Assembly (NCBI GenBank): GCA_029962745.1
Contig: CM057171.1
Location: 3,444,682-3,508,681 of the forward strand
Source of the DNA: Echinometra lucunter
Taxonomy: Eukaryota; Echinodermata; Echinoidea; Camarodonta; Echinometridae
Direction: 5' to 3'
Length of the DNA: 64,000 nt
The position numbers were made by a program, and so were the translations under genes. The notes under the pieces were generated by a model, which was not told the origin of the DNA, made no database searches, and worked only from the letters and a program-made list of their open reading frames with translations. This document shows, piece after piece, positions 47,641 to 58,562 of the stretch (position 1 is the stretch's first letter; every line of letters begins with the position of its first letter).

Positions 47641-48249
47641 GAGCTATCTTTACAATTAGTAATCGATTTTAAGGTAATGGGAGATAATTGATTTTATTTA
47701 TACATGTTATGTATTTATTCATTTTTATTATTTTTCCCCTTTCGTGTCAGTTAAGCGTTTTATAGTTTTGTTACTCGACTGCCGCCTAATGGTGGTGCAC
47801 ACGTATCACATGACCCCGACTGAAATGCGAAATGTGCAAGCAAATTGACTTTTTGATAGTTGGGATAACTAGATGTTTTACAGAAAAGATGATGATTGTA
47901 AAGCAGCAATGTAAGATAAACAATTGCACGATTACCGTACAATCTCCGGGCAGCCTCTGCACGGACATCCCACGGCCTGTCCCCCCCCCCCCCCCCCCCT
48001 GGCTCCATTACGGGGAATGGCACTAAGATTAACAATAACTCAATAGCTTAATATACCTATGCCACATTAATCTGTTATGTTTTCCTGTTTTTAAATCGAC
48101 CCTCATGAGGTTATCATTCTTTAGATTTCAAGAGCTTCACTTTACATGTTCATTAATCCTTTTTTTTAAATTGAATTTTCACATTCTCCGACTGTTGATT
48201 TGTTCATTATTGCATCGTTTTAATTGTAACCAAACAGAGCCATGCAGGA
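47641..48249. other. No supported gene; one C run
   Basis: A 19-base C run at 47981-47999. Otherwise AT-rich. Confidence 0.55.
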
Positions 48250-48446
48250 AGATCATTCTCTGTTTAAGTGTATTTTGCCATTGTCCCGAAATATTTCTCT
48301 CTGTACTATGTTGTTATTTGTTATATTATTCTTTTTTTACGCTGATCAGGCCACTCTGTATGAATATTCGTGACTGAATGAATAAATGTATCAGTAAATA
48401 AACAAACACATAAATAAATAAATAAATAAATACATACATAAAGAAA
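48250..48446 (+). repeat. LINE-like 3' end with AAAT tail
   Basis: gatcaggccactctgtatga..gaataaatg is followed by (AAAT/ACAT)n to 48446, the form of a LINE 3' end. No coding motif survives. Confidence 0.45.
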
Positions 48447-49721
48447 TAAATGAATCTGCCTCACTTATTCTGATCTACATCCTTCTACAAAAGAATGACC
48501 TCATCTCAGCTTCTATTATCTATTACTCTGGATGACACAGCACAATCAACCTCTTCTCCAAACTCAAACCAGGTTCTCGCAATCGTTGCTAATCCCTCTC
48601 CTAACTACATCCGGCTTGCAACGCTGGTTCATCATCTCAATTGCTTCCAAAGCAAATATAAGTATTTAATGTTAACAATTACGATTCTATTGGCGACGGC
48701 CCGGAAACTCCCCATTCCCACCCTCATGTCTTCTCAGCCAGCCCCCGGGGCGCTCTCGCTTCAAACAAAAGCTATTGTCCGTCCAAGACATGGTGACTAA
48801 GAGTTCAGCGACCCAATTTCGCTCATCGAGTACAAATTGTGAAAGTTGACTATCGAAAGACCTGAGTCATTTTTGTCACAAGTTGATGTCATAGAAATAA
48901 AAAAAAAAACTAGGCATTTGGGATTATGAATTATTTTGAAACTTTGACATGACAATGCATAATATGAAGGAGGGTGCAGGCCGGATGCTGGCCATTTCGA
49001 TTTAACACTTTGGACACTTAACATCAATTTGGAATAGAAAGATGTGTGTCAATTACTGGAATTGCCACACCATATGATGCGAGTGGGACTGCATTCGGAT
49101 GCGTATCAGGGATGTGATACAATGAGTCAATGCTTTGACCTAAATTAGATAGGATGCTATCGAACAATTCAGCAGTAACGATGGGTCTTCGATTCCCCCT
49201 TTTTTGTTAGTTCTGTCCTTTTTAATTTGTACTGGTTGATTTGGAAAAAAAAAAAAAAGGTTCTTCTTCGTCATCATCATCTTCCTCATCAATTTTATCT
49301 TTCCTTCTTCTTTTTCTTCTTCTATTTCTTTTTCTATTTTTGTTTTTCGGGTTTTGTTATATTCTTCCTTTGATATACACCTCCCATGCAGTTCTCTTCG
49401 TTGCATTTCTAACTTTATCCAATTGAATCGGGGTCTATTGATATCCTTCATTTGTCATTTGTGTTAAATAATACTTCAAACGAAACGAAAGGAAAGGGGC
49501 ACTTGAATGTATTGAACCAACTCTGGGAAAACCGTCAGCATTTTAAAAATATTATTTTCATTGTGTATATACGCACATACGTTGTTGTTTTTTTTTGTTT
49601 TGTTTTGTTTTTACTCTAATGAGTAAGAAAGAGCTATAAAATGTGAATATCAATATCACAGTTTTAGAGTTCACTATAGGCATGATAAGGCTATAGCGCT
49701 GTTCAACTTGTATTATTAAAA

Positions 49722-49761
<40 letters not shown>

Positions 49762-50014
49762 CACAGCATTTGTATGGCGCCATAAATCTGTTTCAAAAAC
49801 ATCCAAAGGCGCAGACTACTTTGATAAAATAAATGAATTATGTTCATATACTAACCATGCTAACAATAATAGAAATAGTAATGGTAAGCTCTTTCCTTGA
49901 ATTTGTTTGTTTATATAGTATTCATTGTTATTTTCTAGATTTTTTAACAAAAAAGAAAAAGTGGGGTGTCATTCATTCAGTCAATCATATATTTCCAATC
50001 CTAAGTAAAATACT
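48447..50014. other. No supported gene; simple repeats
   Basis: A 14-base A run at 49243-49256, TTC-rich DNA to 49345 and a GAT array at about 49722-49760. The 101-codon frame 48495-48800 is unrecognised. Confidence 0.5.
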
Positions 50015-50610
50015 TAACAATTTACATGAAAAATACATATACAAAATGCATAAAATATAATTTCAAGAATTTGGAGTAGCCAGCAGAGGCCATACAAATA
50101 AATTATGATAAAAGAAAAGAAGATAAATAAGTGGGTAATAAGTGGCATTGGGTATTGATGCAGATTAAGCAAGATTAAGATTTTTAGAAATTCATTCGTG
50201 AGATAATTACTATATTTTCGTTTGAAAGCGGGGCAAGAGATGGGCACAACTCGATTTCCTTCGGGATTTTATTCCACGTTATAATAGCAGAGCGCTGATT
50301 TGACCGATTTGCGTGAAGTTTGATATTTTAACGTTGGTATGATATTTTAATTTTGGTATATACAAGTCATTTGCATGTCTTGTAAAGTGTGTATGAACAT
50401 CCTTAGCTGTTTTGAACGTATTATCAAAAATGGGAGGTAACAAGTCATTATTATACATATACATAAATGATGCAACTTGTAATTTGTATATTTGGAAAAT
50501 GGTTAGTATCTTAAATATTTGAAGGAAAAGGTTCTGAAGGAGTTATCGCCATGTTCTTATCATTTGCATTTTTGTTCTCAAATTGTCTTTGCCGAATTAA
50601 GGATTTCACA
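50015..50610 (-). pseudogene. LINE reverse-transcriptase C-terminus, frameshifted
   Basis: Read on the minus strand from about 50535, the frame gives FQIYKLQVASFMYMYNNDLL, then PPIFDNTF, HTHFTRHANDLYIPK and a stop near 50279. This is the conserved region after the catalytic domain in CR1/L2/jockey-like LINE ORF2 proteins (xLLPPxF..H.H.TR....L.IPK). After a frameshift, TWNKIPKEIE supplies the W-N-x-I/L-P motif near 50274. After another shift, FKRKYSNYLTNEF supplies the lysine-rich terminus, then a T-rich 3' UTR to about 50015. The catalytic domain is absent. It is a dead 5'-truncated copy. Confidence 0.85.
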
Positions 50611-50756
50611 TCATGGGGCGATTATAATATTTCATTCACTATAAACAGATAGATATTCTTGGGAAATAGCTCTCCCCCTCAGATTCCGTATGTGGTAGCA
50701 AGGTACCACCGCGTGCTTCTTGAGATTATAGCGACCTTGAAGTACGCCCAATAACA

Positions 50757-51030
50757 GGTCATGCACGACGCCAACTTTGCGTTCCAGTCGCCAAATTCGC
50801 GGTCCGTAACCCGAACTTTGCGTCCCAGTCGCAAATTTCACGTCCTGTGTCATGGATTTCGCATCCCGCGTCATGAATTTCGCATTTTGGGTCGTGAATG
50901 TCGCAATATGGGTCATGAATTTCGCATCCCGGGTCATGAATTTGGCATCCTAGGCCGTGAATTTCGCGACTGGGACATAAAGTTCGCGTCACAGGTCACG
51001 AATTTCGCGACTGGGATGCAAAATTGGCTG
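50757..51030. repeat. 21-bp CpG-rich minisatellite
   Basis: About 12-13 units near the consensus catgaatttcgcatcccgggt, most 21 bp and some 20. The clearest are 50850-50972. Since 21 is divisible by three, one plus and two minus frames remain open over much of the array and give seven-residue periodic peptides (EFRIPGH on plus, HDPGCEI on minus). Composition is GC- and CpG-rich against AT-rich flanks. Confidence 0.9.
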
Positions 51031-52499
51031 CGAAATTCACGTCGCACGTGACATGTACAGTTGTCGAGCGTACTTCTGGGCCACCATACGATACACATTC
51101 GATAATGGAAATACTGCCTTTAAATCATGGCTGTAATACGGGGTGTTGACCTCTTCCAAAATTCGTGTAATGATCACATATGAACATCGTTGACTTTCAT
51201 CTTAAATTACAGAATGTTGTCACATTTTTAAAGTGTGCTTTAACTACAGCAAATATCCGCAAATTAAAATTGGATATCTCTTTAAATATTGTACTTTGAC
51301 GAACGAAAGTAAGTGTCGGATTTCACGCCTTGCGAATCATTAAAATCATTATTGGAATGATATCAAAAAGATAAAGTTACAATGATACCATTCCCATGAT
51401 CGCAATAAATATGTTACTGAAGATACTCGCTGTCATGAACTGATTCGTCATTATTGTCATCAATTTTATCTGGTTAGAGAAGGAATTCAAAATCACATGA
51501 GACTCATATTATGTCAACGTTAGTGGCTTGAAAGGGATGGTTTAACAAGAAATATTTGGAGAGCATTGGCACTACCAGAAAGCTCTAATGAAAATAAATC
51601 CAAATAAACATTTATGTTTTAGAAAAATGTCTTTATTTCACTTAAGTGAAAAGAGTCCAAAGTCAAGATAAATGCTTCAAAGGCGATTAAGACATCATAC
51701 AACTTAGAAGGTGGTTTTATTTTAAGATTTCACGAGGCCCACTATGAACGTTTGGGTGTCTTCAACAGTTGAACGATTATAAGAAAATGTTACTTTTATT
51801 TTATTTTAGTTTAGTTTAGTTTTTATTTTATTTTGTTTGCTGGAAGATATTTCACAAAATTTATTTTATGTTTACCATGAAATATGCGACCATCGTATTT
51901 AAAAAGTACATAGTTTATTTCCATGTTTCCATAAAAACAATTAATACCATGATAGACTTGAAACAGAAAACGTCCAAAAGAGCATAAAGGTCATCAACAT
52001 TAACAACGCCAATATATTATGTATTTAAAAAAAAGAGAAGAAAAGAACAATCGAAAAAGGTAAAGTGAAAATAAAACAAAAATACAATAAATCTTCATAG
52101 ATTGAATAGTGTTCACTTTCACCTTCATCACTTTTGATTTATTTGAATTCATTTTTCAACTTGAACTTGTTATAATTTGTAGGTTGTCTCAGAAAAGCAC
52201 CTGTCGTTAATTATTGACATCGGGAATCTGTCAGCACGAAAGGTATAAAACCTCGAAAAATTTTAATCGATATTGATATAACGCCTTTTGGAAATAAATG
52301 CTTATGCTAAGGAAATATTATAAACCAGGCGGAAGGTTTATTATACGGACGGGTGAGAATCGTCACCCCTCTCACGTTTGTGGTGTGATAAAGACTTCCT
52401 GAACGAAACTTGGATGAAACGAAGCTACTGTCATGATGAGGAAATAAATCCCTTTTGATCATCCTTATTTGTTCCTTTTTGAGAAGAGCATCACTCGAA
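51031..52499. other. No supported gene
   Basis: AT-rich. TTTTA/TTTAG repeats at about 51793-51836. Around 52100-52185 the minus strand has aattcaaataaatc-type sequence that may be a retroelement end. Confidence 0.5.
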
Positions 52500-52765
52500 A
52501 TTGGGTCACGAAGGCATTGTTGAGGAAGGAGAAGGGTCGTGGAAGGGGAATGGATGAGGAGGAGGAAGAGAGGGAGGAGGGGAGGAGGACGAGGAGATGG
52601 AGGACGAGGAGGACGAGGAGGAGGAGGAGATGGAGGAGGAGGAGGAGGGGAGGAGGAGGGGGGAGGAGGAGGAGGAGGATGCAATGTATAGGAGGAGATG
52701 GCGGAAGAGAAGGAGAAAAATGAGAGCAGGAATATAAGGGAAGGAGAAAGAGTAAAAAGGAGCAA
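52500..52765. repeat. GGA-rich purine tract
   Basis: Mostly GAG/GGA units with only scattered pyrimidines. Minus-strand frames of 173 and 217 codons across it are proline/serine/leucine-rich consequences of composition. Confidence 0.9.
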
Positions 52766-52866
52766 CGAAGGAAAGAACAGAAGGGATAAGAGAGGAGTAT
52801 GAAGTGGAAAGGAGGGAGCGGTGAACACGGCTCTATTTGTCTGATTGTAAGTGTGGAAAGAATTTT

Positions 52867-53150
52867 AAAGGAGCAACGATGGTAACTTTCCGGGTGGACC
52901 AGCATCCTGGAGATGGTTGTCTCAGAGGTAGCTATCCTGGGGACAGATGTCCGAAGGTGAGAGTCCAAGGGTACCGATCCTTCCTTATAATAAGAACATG
53001 CAATAGTCAACGGGTTAAAGGAGTAGCATGATAACCCTCCGGGTGGACCAGCATCCCCGGAGATAATTGTCCCATTGGTAGCTGTCCTGGGGATAGATGT
53101 CCGAGGATGAGAGTCCAAGGGTACTCATCCTCCCTTGACTGTGACTAACA
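52867..53150. repeat. 149-bp tandem duplication with 30-bp sub-repeats
   Basis: cgggtggaccagcatcc occurs at 52891 and 53040, followed in both by ggagat..ttgtc, ggtagct.tcctgggga, agatgtccga and gagagtccaagggtac. Inside each copy, tcctggagatggttgtc and tcctggggacagatgtcc are themselves related. On the minus strand this gives repeated DSHxRTSxPRxAT peptides, not a recognised domain. Confidence 0.85.
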
Positions 53151-53382
53151 TGAAGACATCTTTAACATGGTTGATGGGTTTCGTGATTTAAGGAGACGGT
53201 GAAAACATGGAATTGAAACACGTTGATTGCTTCAGGGTATTTCTTACTCGGTTTGACTAGAAATACATAACCATGATAACTGCAGAGCAAGAATGAGACA
53301 CTTCCACTGACAAATTGCTTTTGCACTGTCTCTCTCTCTGTCTCTCCGTATTTCTGACTGTTTCTCTGTCTGTCTCTCTGTC

Positions 53383-53446
<64 letters not shown>
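53383..53446. repeat. (TATC)n microsatellite, left array
   Basis: About 16 TATC units after a TCTC/TCTG lead-in. Confidence 0.95.
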
Positions 53447-53482
53447 AATAGAATTGAAAATTAGTCTGCTTGGCATCTAGAT

Positions 53483-53526
53483 GATACAAGAATCAGAGTT
53501 GGTAGTACTACCAATTCTGATTCTTG

Positions 53527-53530
<4 letters not shown>
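53483..53530. other. 48-bp near-perfect palindrome
   Basis: gatacaagaatcagagttgg..tagt pairs with acta..ccaattctgattcttgtatc; 23 of 24 positions match and there is no spacer. It lies exactly between two TATC arrays, its outer tatc merging into the right one. Confidence 0.9.
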
Positions 53531-53581
<51 letters not shown>

Positions 53582-53655
53582 TTATTTATCTATTTATTTA
53601 TCTATCTATTTATCTGTCTATCTATCTATACATCCATAAATCTATCTATCTATCT
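53527..53655. repeat. (TATC)n microsatellite, right array
   Basis: About 14 TATC units, then TTTATC variants. Confidence 0.95.
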
Positions 53656-54099
53656 TCCCTATCCTCTAGCACCCCACCCCTTGTCAGTTTCGATTTCTTA
53701 CCCCTAGTGTTTCCCAAAATAACATCACATAAATACTTCCCTTAACATAACGTGTTCATGTACCTAGTCACTGACAGGCGAATGCCCCTTTTGTCCCCAA
53801 TCGTGCATCCCTTATTAAACATTTCTACGTGACTCTAGCGCCTTGTGCTGGGAGGTTATACGTTAAGGGGTGAGTCGGCAGAAATTTTAAGGAAAGTTTT
53901 TAGTAGGGGCACGCGAGAAACTACAGAGACCGCAGTCCAGTACAGCCTGAACTTTGCAAATATACCCCCTGACTTTTTAAACCACTAATCACAATTTCCC
54001 CATATGCAAGTTTTATTCATTAAAACGTAACGATTTCATATGTGTAATGTGTCACTATGTAAACTGATACACTAATAAGCTGGCGGCGAGTGACTTTTA
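53656..54099. other. No supported gene
   Basis: Nothing recognised. Confidence 0.5.
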
Positions 54100-54358
54100 A
54101 AACAGAACTTTTTTTAAAAAAGAAAGCAAATTCTGAAGGAAATGTAAGAGACAAACTTGGTAAGAAAAGCAAAAAAGGCGAAGTAATACAAAACATATCA
54201 GTCTTGATGCCAGACCCTACTTGTTTTAAGATTGACTTTAATTTATTACTCTTTTTATGTTCAGTGATTTTGTTATTTTAATCATGTAAATCATTTGTAA
54301 ATAGTGTGATTCTTTATGTGTTTCTAATAAAAACATGAATAAATAATAATAAAAAAAG
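54100..54358 (+). repeat. LINE-like 3' end remnant
   Basis: A lysine-rich 63-codon frame (54090-54281) is followed by T-rich sequence, tctaataaaaacatgaataa and an AATAA tail. It is consistent with a LINE 3' end, but no diagnostic motif is preserved. Confidence 0.35.
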
Positions 54359-54389
54359 ATTAACTTTAATGTTTACTTTGTTGCAATAT

Positions 54390-54470
54390 TTCCTGGCTTT
54401 GCCGTTGTTCGAACCTCTGTGCCAGAGGTTCGTGGTTTGAGTCCTGGTCTGTGAACTACTGTATATATAA
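54390..54470 (+). repeat. tRNA-like SINE remnant with anticodon-arm hairpin
   Basis: cgaacctctg (54410-54419) and cagaggttcg (54423-54432) pair perfectly, followed by gtggtttgagtcctgg, a B box. The acceptor stem is not convincing and a canonical T33 is missing from the loop. A SINE head is more likely than a tRNA gene. Confidence 0.4.
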
Positions 54471-54589
54471 GCTGGAGGTAAAGAAAATGTCGCATACGAT
54501 AGAAATCATTGCTAGATAACATAACAATCTGATGTCGTGATATAGCTATACATCAACATCAGCAACAACCATAACAAAAACTAAAAAGG

Positions 54590-54745
54590 ACCAGTGGTAT
54601 TGGTGTCTTCTTGTAACTGCGATTACCCGGGTTCTGGGGTTCGAAGCCGAGTGCATTATGCTAATGCTTTTTGGGTATTAATCTTTTTAACCAAGCCCTT
54701 CGGAGAGGATGTGAAGCTGCGGGTCCACTGACATGGTTATTAACT
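54590..54745 (+). repeat. tRNA-derived SINE, family C
   Basis: gtggtattggtg..cttgtaactgcg, then a B box ggggttcgaagcc, gctaatgctttttgggtatt, ccaagcccttcggagaggat and gggtccac. It follows the same order as the reverse copy at 19430-19662. Confidence 0.65.
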
Positions 54746-54997
54746 TGGAAGTATACACGGTTTTGTTTTTTTTAGCAATCATGTAAAGTAACAACAACAT
54801 CAACAGCAACAGCAACAACATCCAACAAGAAGAGATGAGTAATTTCTTAAACTTCATCATTCGATTGTGTCTTCATCAACATAGGGACTAGCTATCAACA
54901 AAGCATTACGAAAGCAATAACAACAACAACAAATCATCTTTTCAACTGGCAAGATTTTTTTGTTATTTTGTTTTTATTATTTTTAGACAGAACTTTA

Positions 54998-55339
54998 TCA
55001 TCCGACTGTTTCCTCTTGTTTCCGCTTTAAACTTATCTAAATAGGAATAACCCCTCAACACCCTTTCATCTTCGAGATGCGTCTCTCTTTCTGCTTGTGT
55101 CCAGGTCTCTATCTCTCTCTCTCTCTCTATCTCTTTCTCTCTCTCTTTGTCTCTTTATTTCTCTTTCCCTCTCTTCTTTATTTATCCATTACTCATGTGA
55201 GAAATCTTGTAACGTAGATGATCAATTTCTAAAACTTCTTTATTCATTGTTACCATTTTTAGATAAATCTTTTAAAAACTATTTCCGCTATAAACTTTTC
55301 TTAATAGGAATAAACCCTCAACACTCTTTCATCTTAAAG

Positions 55340-55413
<74 letters not shown>

Positions 55414-55473
55414 GTCCATCTCTTCTTTATTTATTCATTACTCATGTGAGATATTTATAACATAGATGATCAT
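54998..55473. repeat. Tandem duplication carrying unequal CT arrays
   Basis: Copy 1 (about 54998-55225) and copy 2 (about 55262-55473) share ttccgct.taaac, aataggaataa.ccctcaaca, ctttcatctt, then a CT array, then cttctttatttat.cattactcatgtgag and tagatgatca. The CT array in copy 2 (55347-55403) is much longer and purer than in copy 1. Confidence 0.85.
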
Positions 55474-55629
55474 GATTTGGAGAGGATAGGATGGGGAGAG
55501 ATGTTTCCGTAATAGTCAGCGAGTATACGGAAGTTTAGGGAGACACGCTGTATACATGCGACTCTCCCAGGACACCGGAGGGGTTGATAACACAACATTC
55601 GCAGCCACCCTCCCATGCCCTTGAACAGA

Positions 55630-55669
55630 AGTCAAGTTCAATGTGGCCATATGGGACCCCCCCCCCCCA

Positions 55670-55706
<37 letters not shown>

Positions 55707-55965
55707 TTCTCTCTCTCTCTCTTTCCTTTCTACTCTTTCTCAATGTGGCCATATATAACCCCTCTCCATATCTCTCCCTCTTTCTCTCTTCCCTCTCTAC
55801 CTGAACTACAAATTCTCTCTCTGTCTCTGTCTCTTTCTCCCTCTCATTGTCTTTCTCATTTTCTCTCTCAATCTCCTTTCCTCCCTCCCTTCCTCTCTCT
55901 CACACACTCTCTCTCCATCCATCTCTCTCTCTTTCCTTCTCTCGCCTTATCTCCTTCTTTTTCTT
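55630..55965. repeat. Pyrimidine-rich tract with duplicated lead
   Basis: tcaatgtggccatat occurs at 55638 and 55740, each leading into a C-rich then CT-rich stretch. C run at about 55657-55669. All plus frames are serine/leucine-rich and not coding. Confidence 0.85.
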
Positions 55966-57717
55966 CAAAGTCGATGGCCTAGATTTTACCCCTCCAAATA
56001 TATTATTCGTAGTTGCCAATGCAATCTCGTTTATTCAACATCCGCTGTTGGTTCTTCCATCATTTAAATTTCATTGTTCCACTTTTGGTTTATGTTTGAT
56101 TAAGATATAAAGAACTTAAAGAAAAATTAGAAAACATTACTTGGAACTTGTACTTTCGAACTGCTGGAAGGATGTTGCACGTCATCGCCTATACTCCGTG
56201 TCAGCGGTATGCGGATATTAATTGTGTGAATACATGCGAAAATAACAGTTAATTCTAATAGTGTGTCAGACAAGATTATATTTTACAAAGGCTCTTGGAC
56301 AGAAATAGAGAGAAAGAAAGCCAGAGAAGGAGAAGAAGCAAAGGTAGAAGATAAAGAAGAAGAGGAAGAAGAAAAAGGGGGACAAAGAAGAAAAAGAAAT
56401 AGAAGTAGCCTATGCAGAAATACACGAATTTATTTATCTATTTTGAAATGGCTCATAATCAAATGTGTAACTGCTGTAAAACTGAGATTGCCTCGAATTC
56501 CGCTGGGTCCTCCGTGATAACTGGCATAAAGTCAAATATTATCAACTCGTCGGGGGCAGACAGCAGCGAACGAGTGTTTCAAAGGGCGGGGAGAGTACCG
56601 CGTCAAAAATCATCTTCCCGCAAATGCAGTTATCATTTGACAACCTATTTCTTCAAACTATGTATTCTAGACGCCAGATACCTAATCGCAAATGTACTGG
56701 GACCATTTTGTCTTGCAAAAAGGGTGTTACCGCGACGTGACCTCATCAGTCATATTTTCCCTTCAACACATTTAATTAGTCATAATGATTTAGAAACGAA
56801 ACGAAACGAATGTATCATTTTAACTGTGCAATAAAAAGTACAAGGAGACGGTCAAATCAAAATTAAAAGATGCCGTCCAAAATATGGATAACCTTAAAAT
56901 CTAATTTGTTTTTCCTTTTCAGAACGTTTTGCATTAATGAATGCATGCGATAACCATTAAACAAGTTAAAGGGAAAAAACACAAGTCATCAAGTACTACG
57001 TTTCGATAAAATGTAAGCCTACAGGAAAACTATAGATAGTACAAATCAAAAGTTGCGCAACATGACAGCAACTAAATTTTCCATCATCTCTTTGTTTTGA
57101 ACTGCTTGCACCTCAGCTTGTTTGCACTTCATTCATCGTGTCTGAGAAGATGCTTCCAAAATTGGGAAAGGTAACGGAGGGATTTGAGCAAGTTTGATTT
57201 TGTTTTCGGCTATATAAATCAATTTGTTGAATCACCTCTAATTAAGCTCACCTTATATGGATGTATTTATTTTTTTTCACATTAAAGAATAACAATGCTC
57301 GCCCTTGATTATGAGTTGTTTTCATTAGAACTTAAACATGTTAAAGTCTGTTTTAAGAAGTTTAGCAAATGATTTCTCCAGCTAAATAAGAAGTTGCATA
57401 TTCCCCCTGTACCTTGAAAATTTACGCCTCCTGGAAAGAGCAGAGGTAAATGAACACCTCATATAAAACAAACAGCTCTCAAAATTTTGTAGATAAACAT
57501 AAATATCTTCAGTGACAGATCAATCAATGATTGGTTTGTGTTTGTGCTGAAAACAACTTGCTGCCTAAAAAATAAAAACAAATTATATTTCAATTATAAT
57601 TACAATTATATTTCATGGTATTAATAACAGTTACGATACATGTGAACTCTGCGCACATATCTAGGGAAATAAATAATTCAACTACCCCGAGGCGCTGAAA
57701 TCATTCAAGAAACAGTT
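55966..57717. other. No supported gene
   Basis: A GAA-rich purine stretch at 56300-56400. The 140-codon frame 56412-56834 is of mixed composition but shows no motif I recognise. Confidence 0.45.
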
Positions 57718-58130
57718 CCTGCAAGGTAACAATCTCCTACACTTGGGTGGAGAGTGACACATTAGATTAATGCATGCCCTGTCAAAGGACATTAGTATCA
57801 CCACTGGACTCGAATCGCGAAACCTCGCGAACTCTCTACAGTCTGCACTAAAAAAATAATGGGTAAATTTTAACCAGCACAAAGGCAATTATGTCCAACA
57901 AACTTTGGGCATTATTTTTACCCAATGCGGAAAGCATATTGTCCAGTTAGGGTAAAAATAAATAGTAATTACTTTAGAATGGGCAAATTTGCATCAGATT
58001 GGATAAAAAGAAATTCCAAAAGTTGGTTGGACACATAATTACCCTCATGGCACATTTAGGCGAAATATTTTTAGAGTGTATATACGCGTAGTGACGTAAC
58101 GACGAGACCACAGTTTCCTAGAATTCACTT
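57718..58130 (-). repeat. Family B SINE split by an inverted-repeat element
   Basis: On the minus strand, gattcgagtccagtgg (B box), gtcctttgacagggcatgca, taatctaatgtgtcactctccaccc and aagtgt follow the 41.4 kb SINE order. The A-box half (gtggtctcgtcgttacgtca) lies on the far side of the insertion at 57842-58084, near 58090-58125. Confidence 0.65.
57842..58084 (+). mobile_element. Inverted-repeat element (MITE), copy 2, nested
   Basis: tgggtaaattttaaccagca..atgtccaacaaactttgggc and the right arm agttggttggacacataatt..ctctaaa-type end are inverted. The interior ttacccaatgcgg..cattgtccagttagggtaaaaa matches the reverse of 32090-32324 closely. It sits inside the head of a reverse family B SINE, with TA at the borders. 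Confidence 0.75.
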
Positions 58131-58562
58131 CAAATAAGTTGATCGGAACATCTCTAACTTTGCGATAAACTTACAAACTTTGGATTTTCGTTTGAACTCC
58201 AGCCCTGGATTGCATCAGGAGATGGCATGATTCAGCATTAAAGACTACTTCTACTCTTTTCTTGGAGCTCTGAGAGTCGAAGACGGAAACAACATACGAA
58301 CCACCATCTGTCATATCCACTTTAGCCCACTGCACACTGACATGTCCTCAATTCAGTTTTTTACAATAAATAAAAGTGCTATAGCGCTTTATACTGGCAT
58401 TCAAACCGAATAGCTTAATGATTAAAGTCGTGAAAAATCTCATCATAGACGCTGAAAAGGACAAGTCGTGCAATAATTATAGTATCAGCCGATCCAGGGT
58501 TGAGAAAAGTAATAGTAAGGGTTATGGACAGAGCGCTAGGTACCGCAGATTATGGTCACAGA
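58131..58562. other. No supported gene
   Basis: Nothing recognised. Confidence 0.5.

Noticed and set aside
50757..51030. CRISPR array
   Set aside because: The 21-bp units are contiguous and diverge gradually. No spacer structure.
52465..53118. Longest frame in the window (217 codons, minus strand)
   Set aside because: It spans a purine tract and a tandem duplication. The product is proline/serine/leucine low complexity plus a repeated peptide, as expected from composition.
56412..56834. 140-codon plus frame
   Set aside because: Mixed composition, but no domain, no clear splice sites and no neighbour context. It is not reported as a gene.
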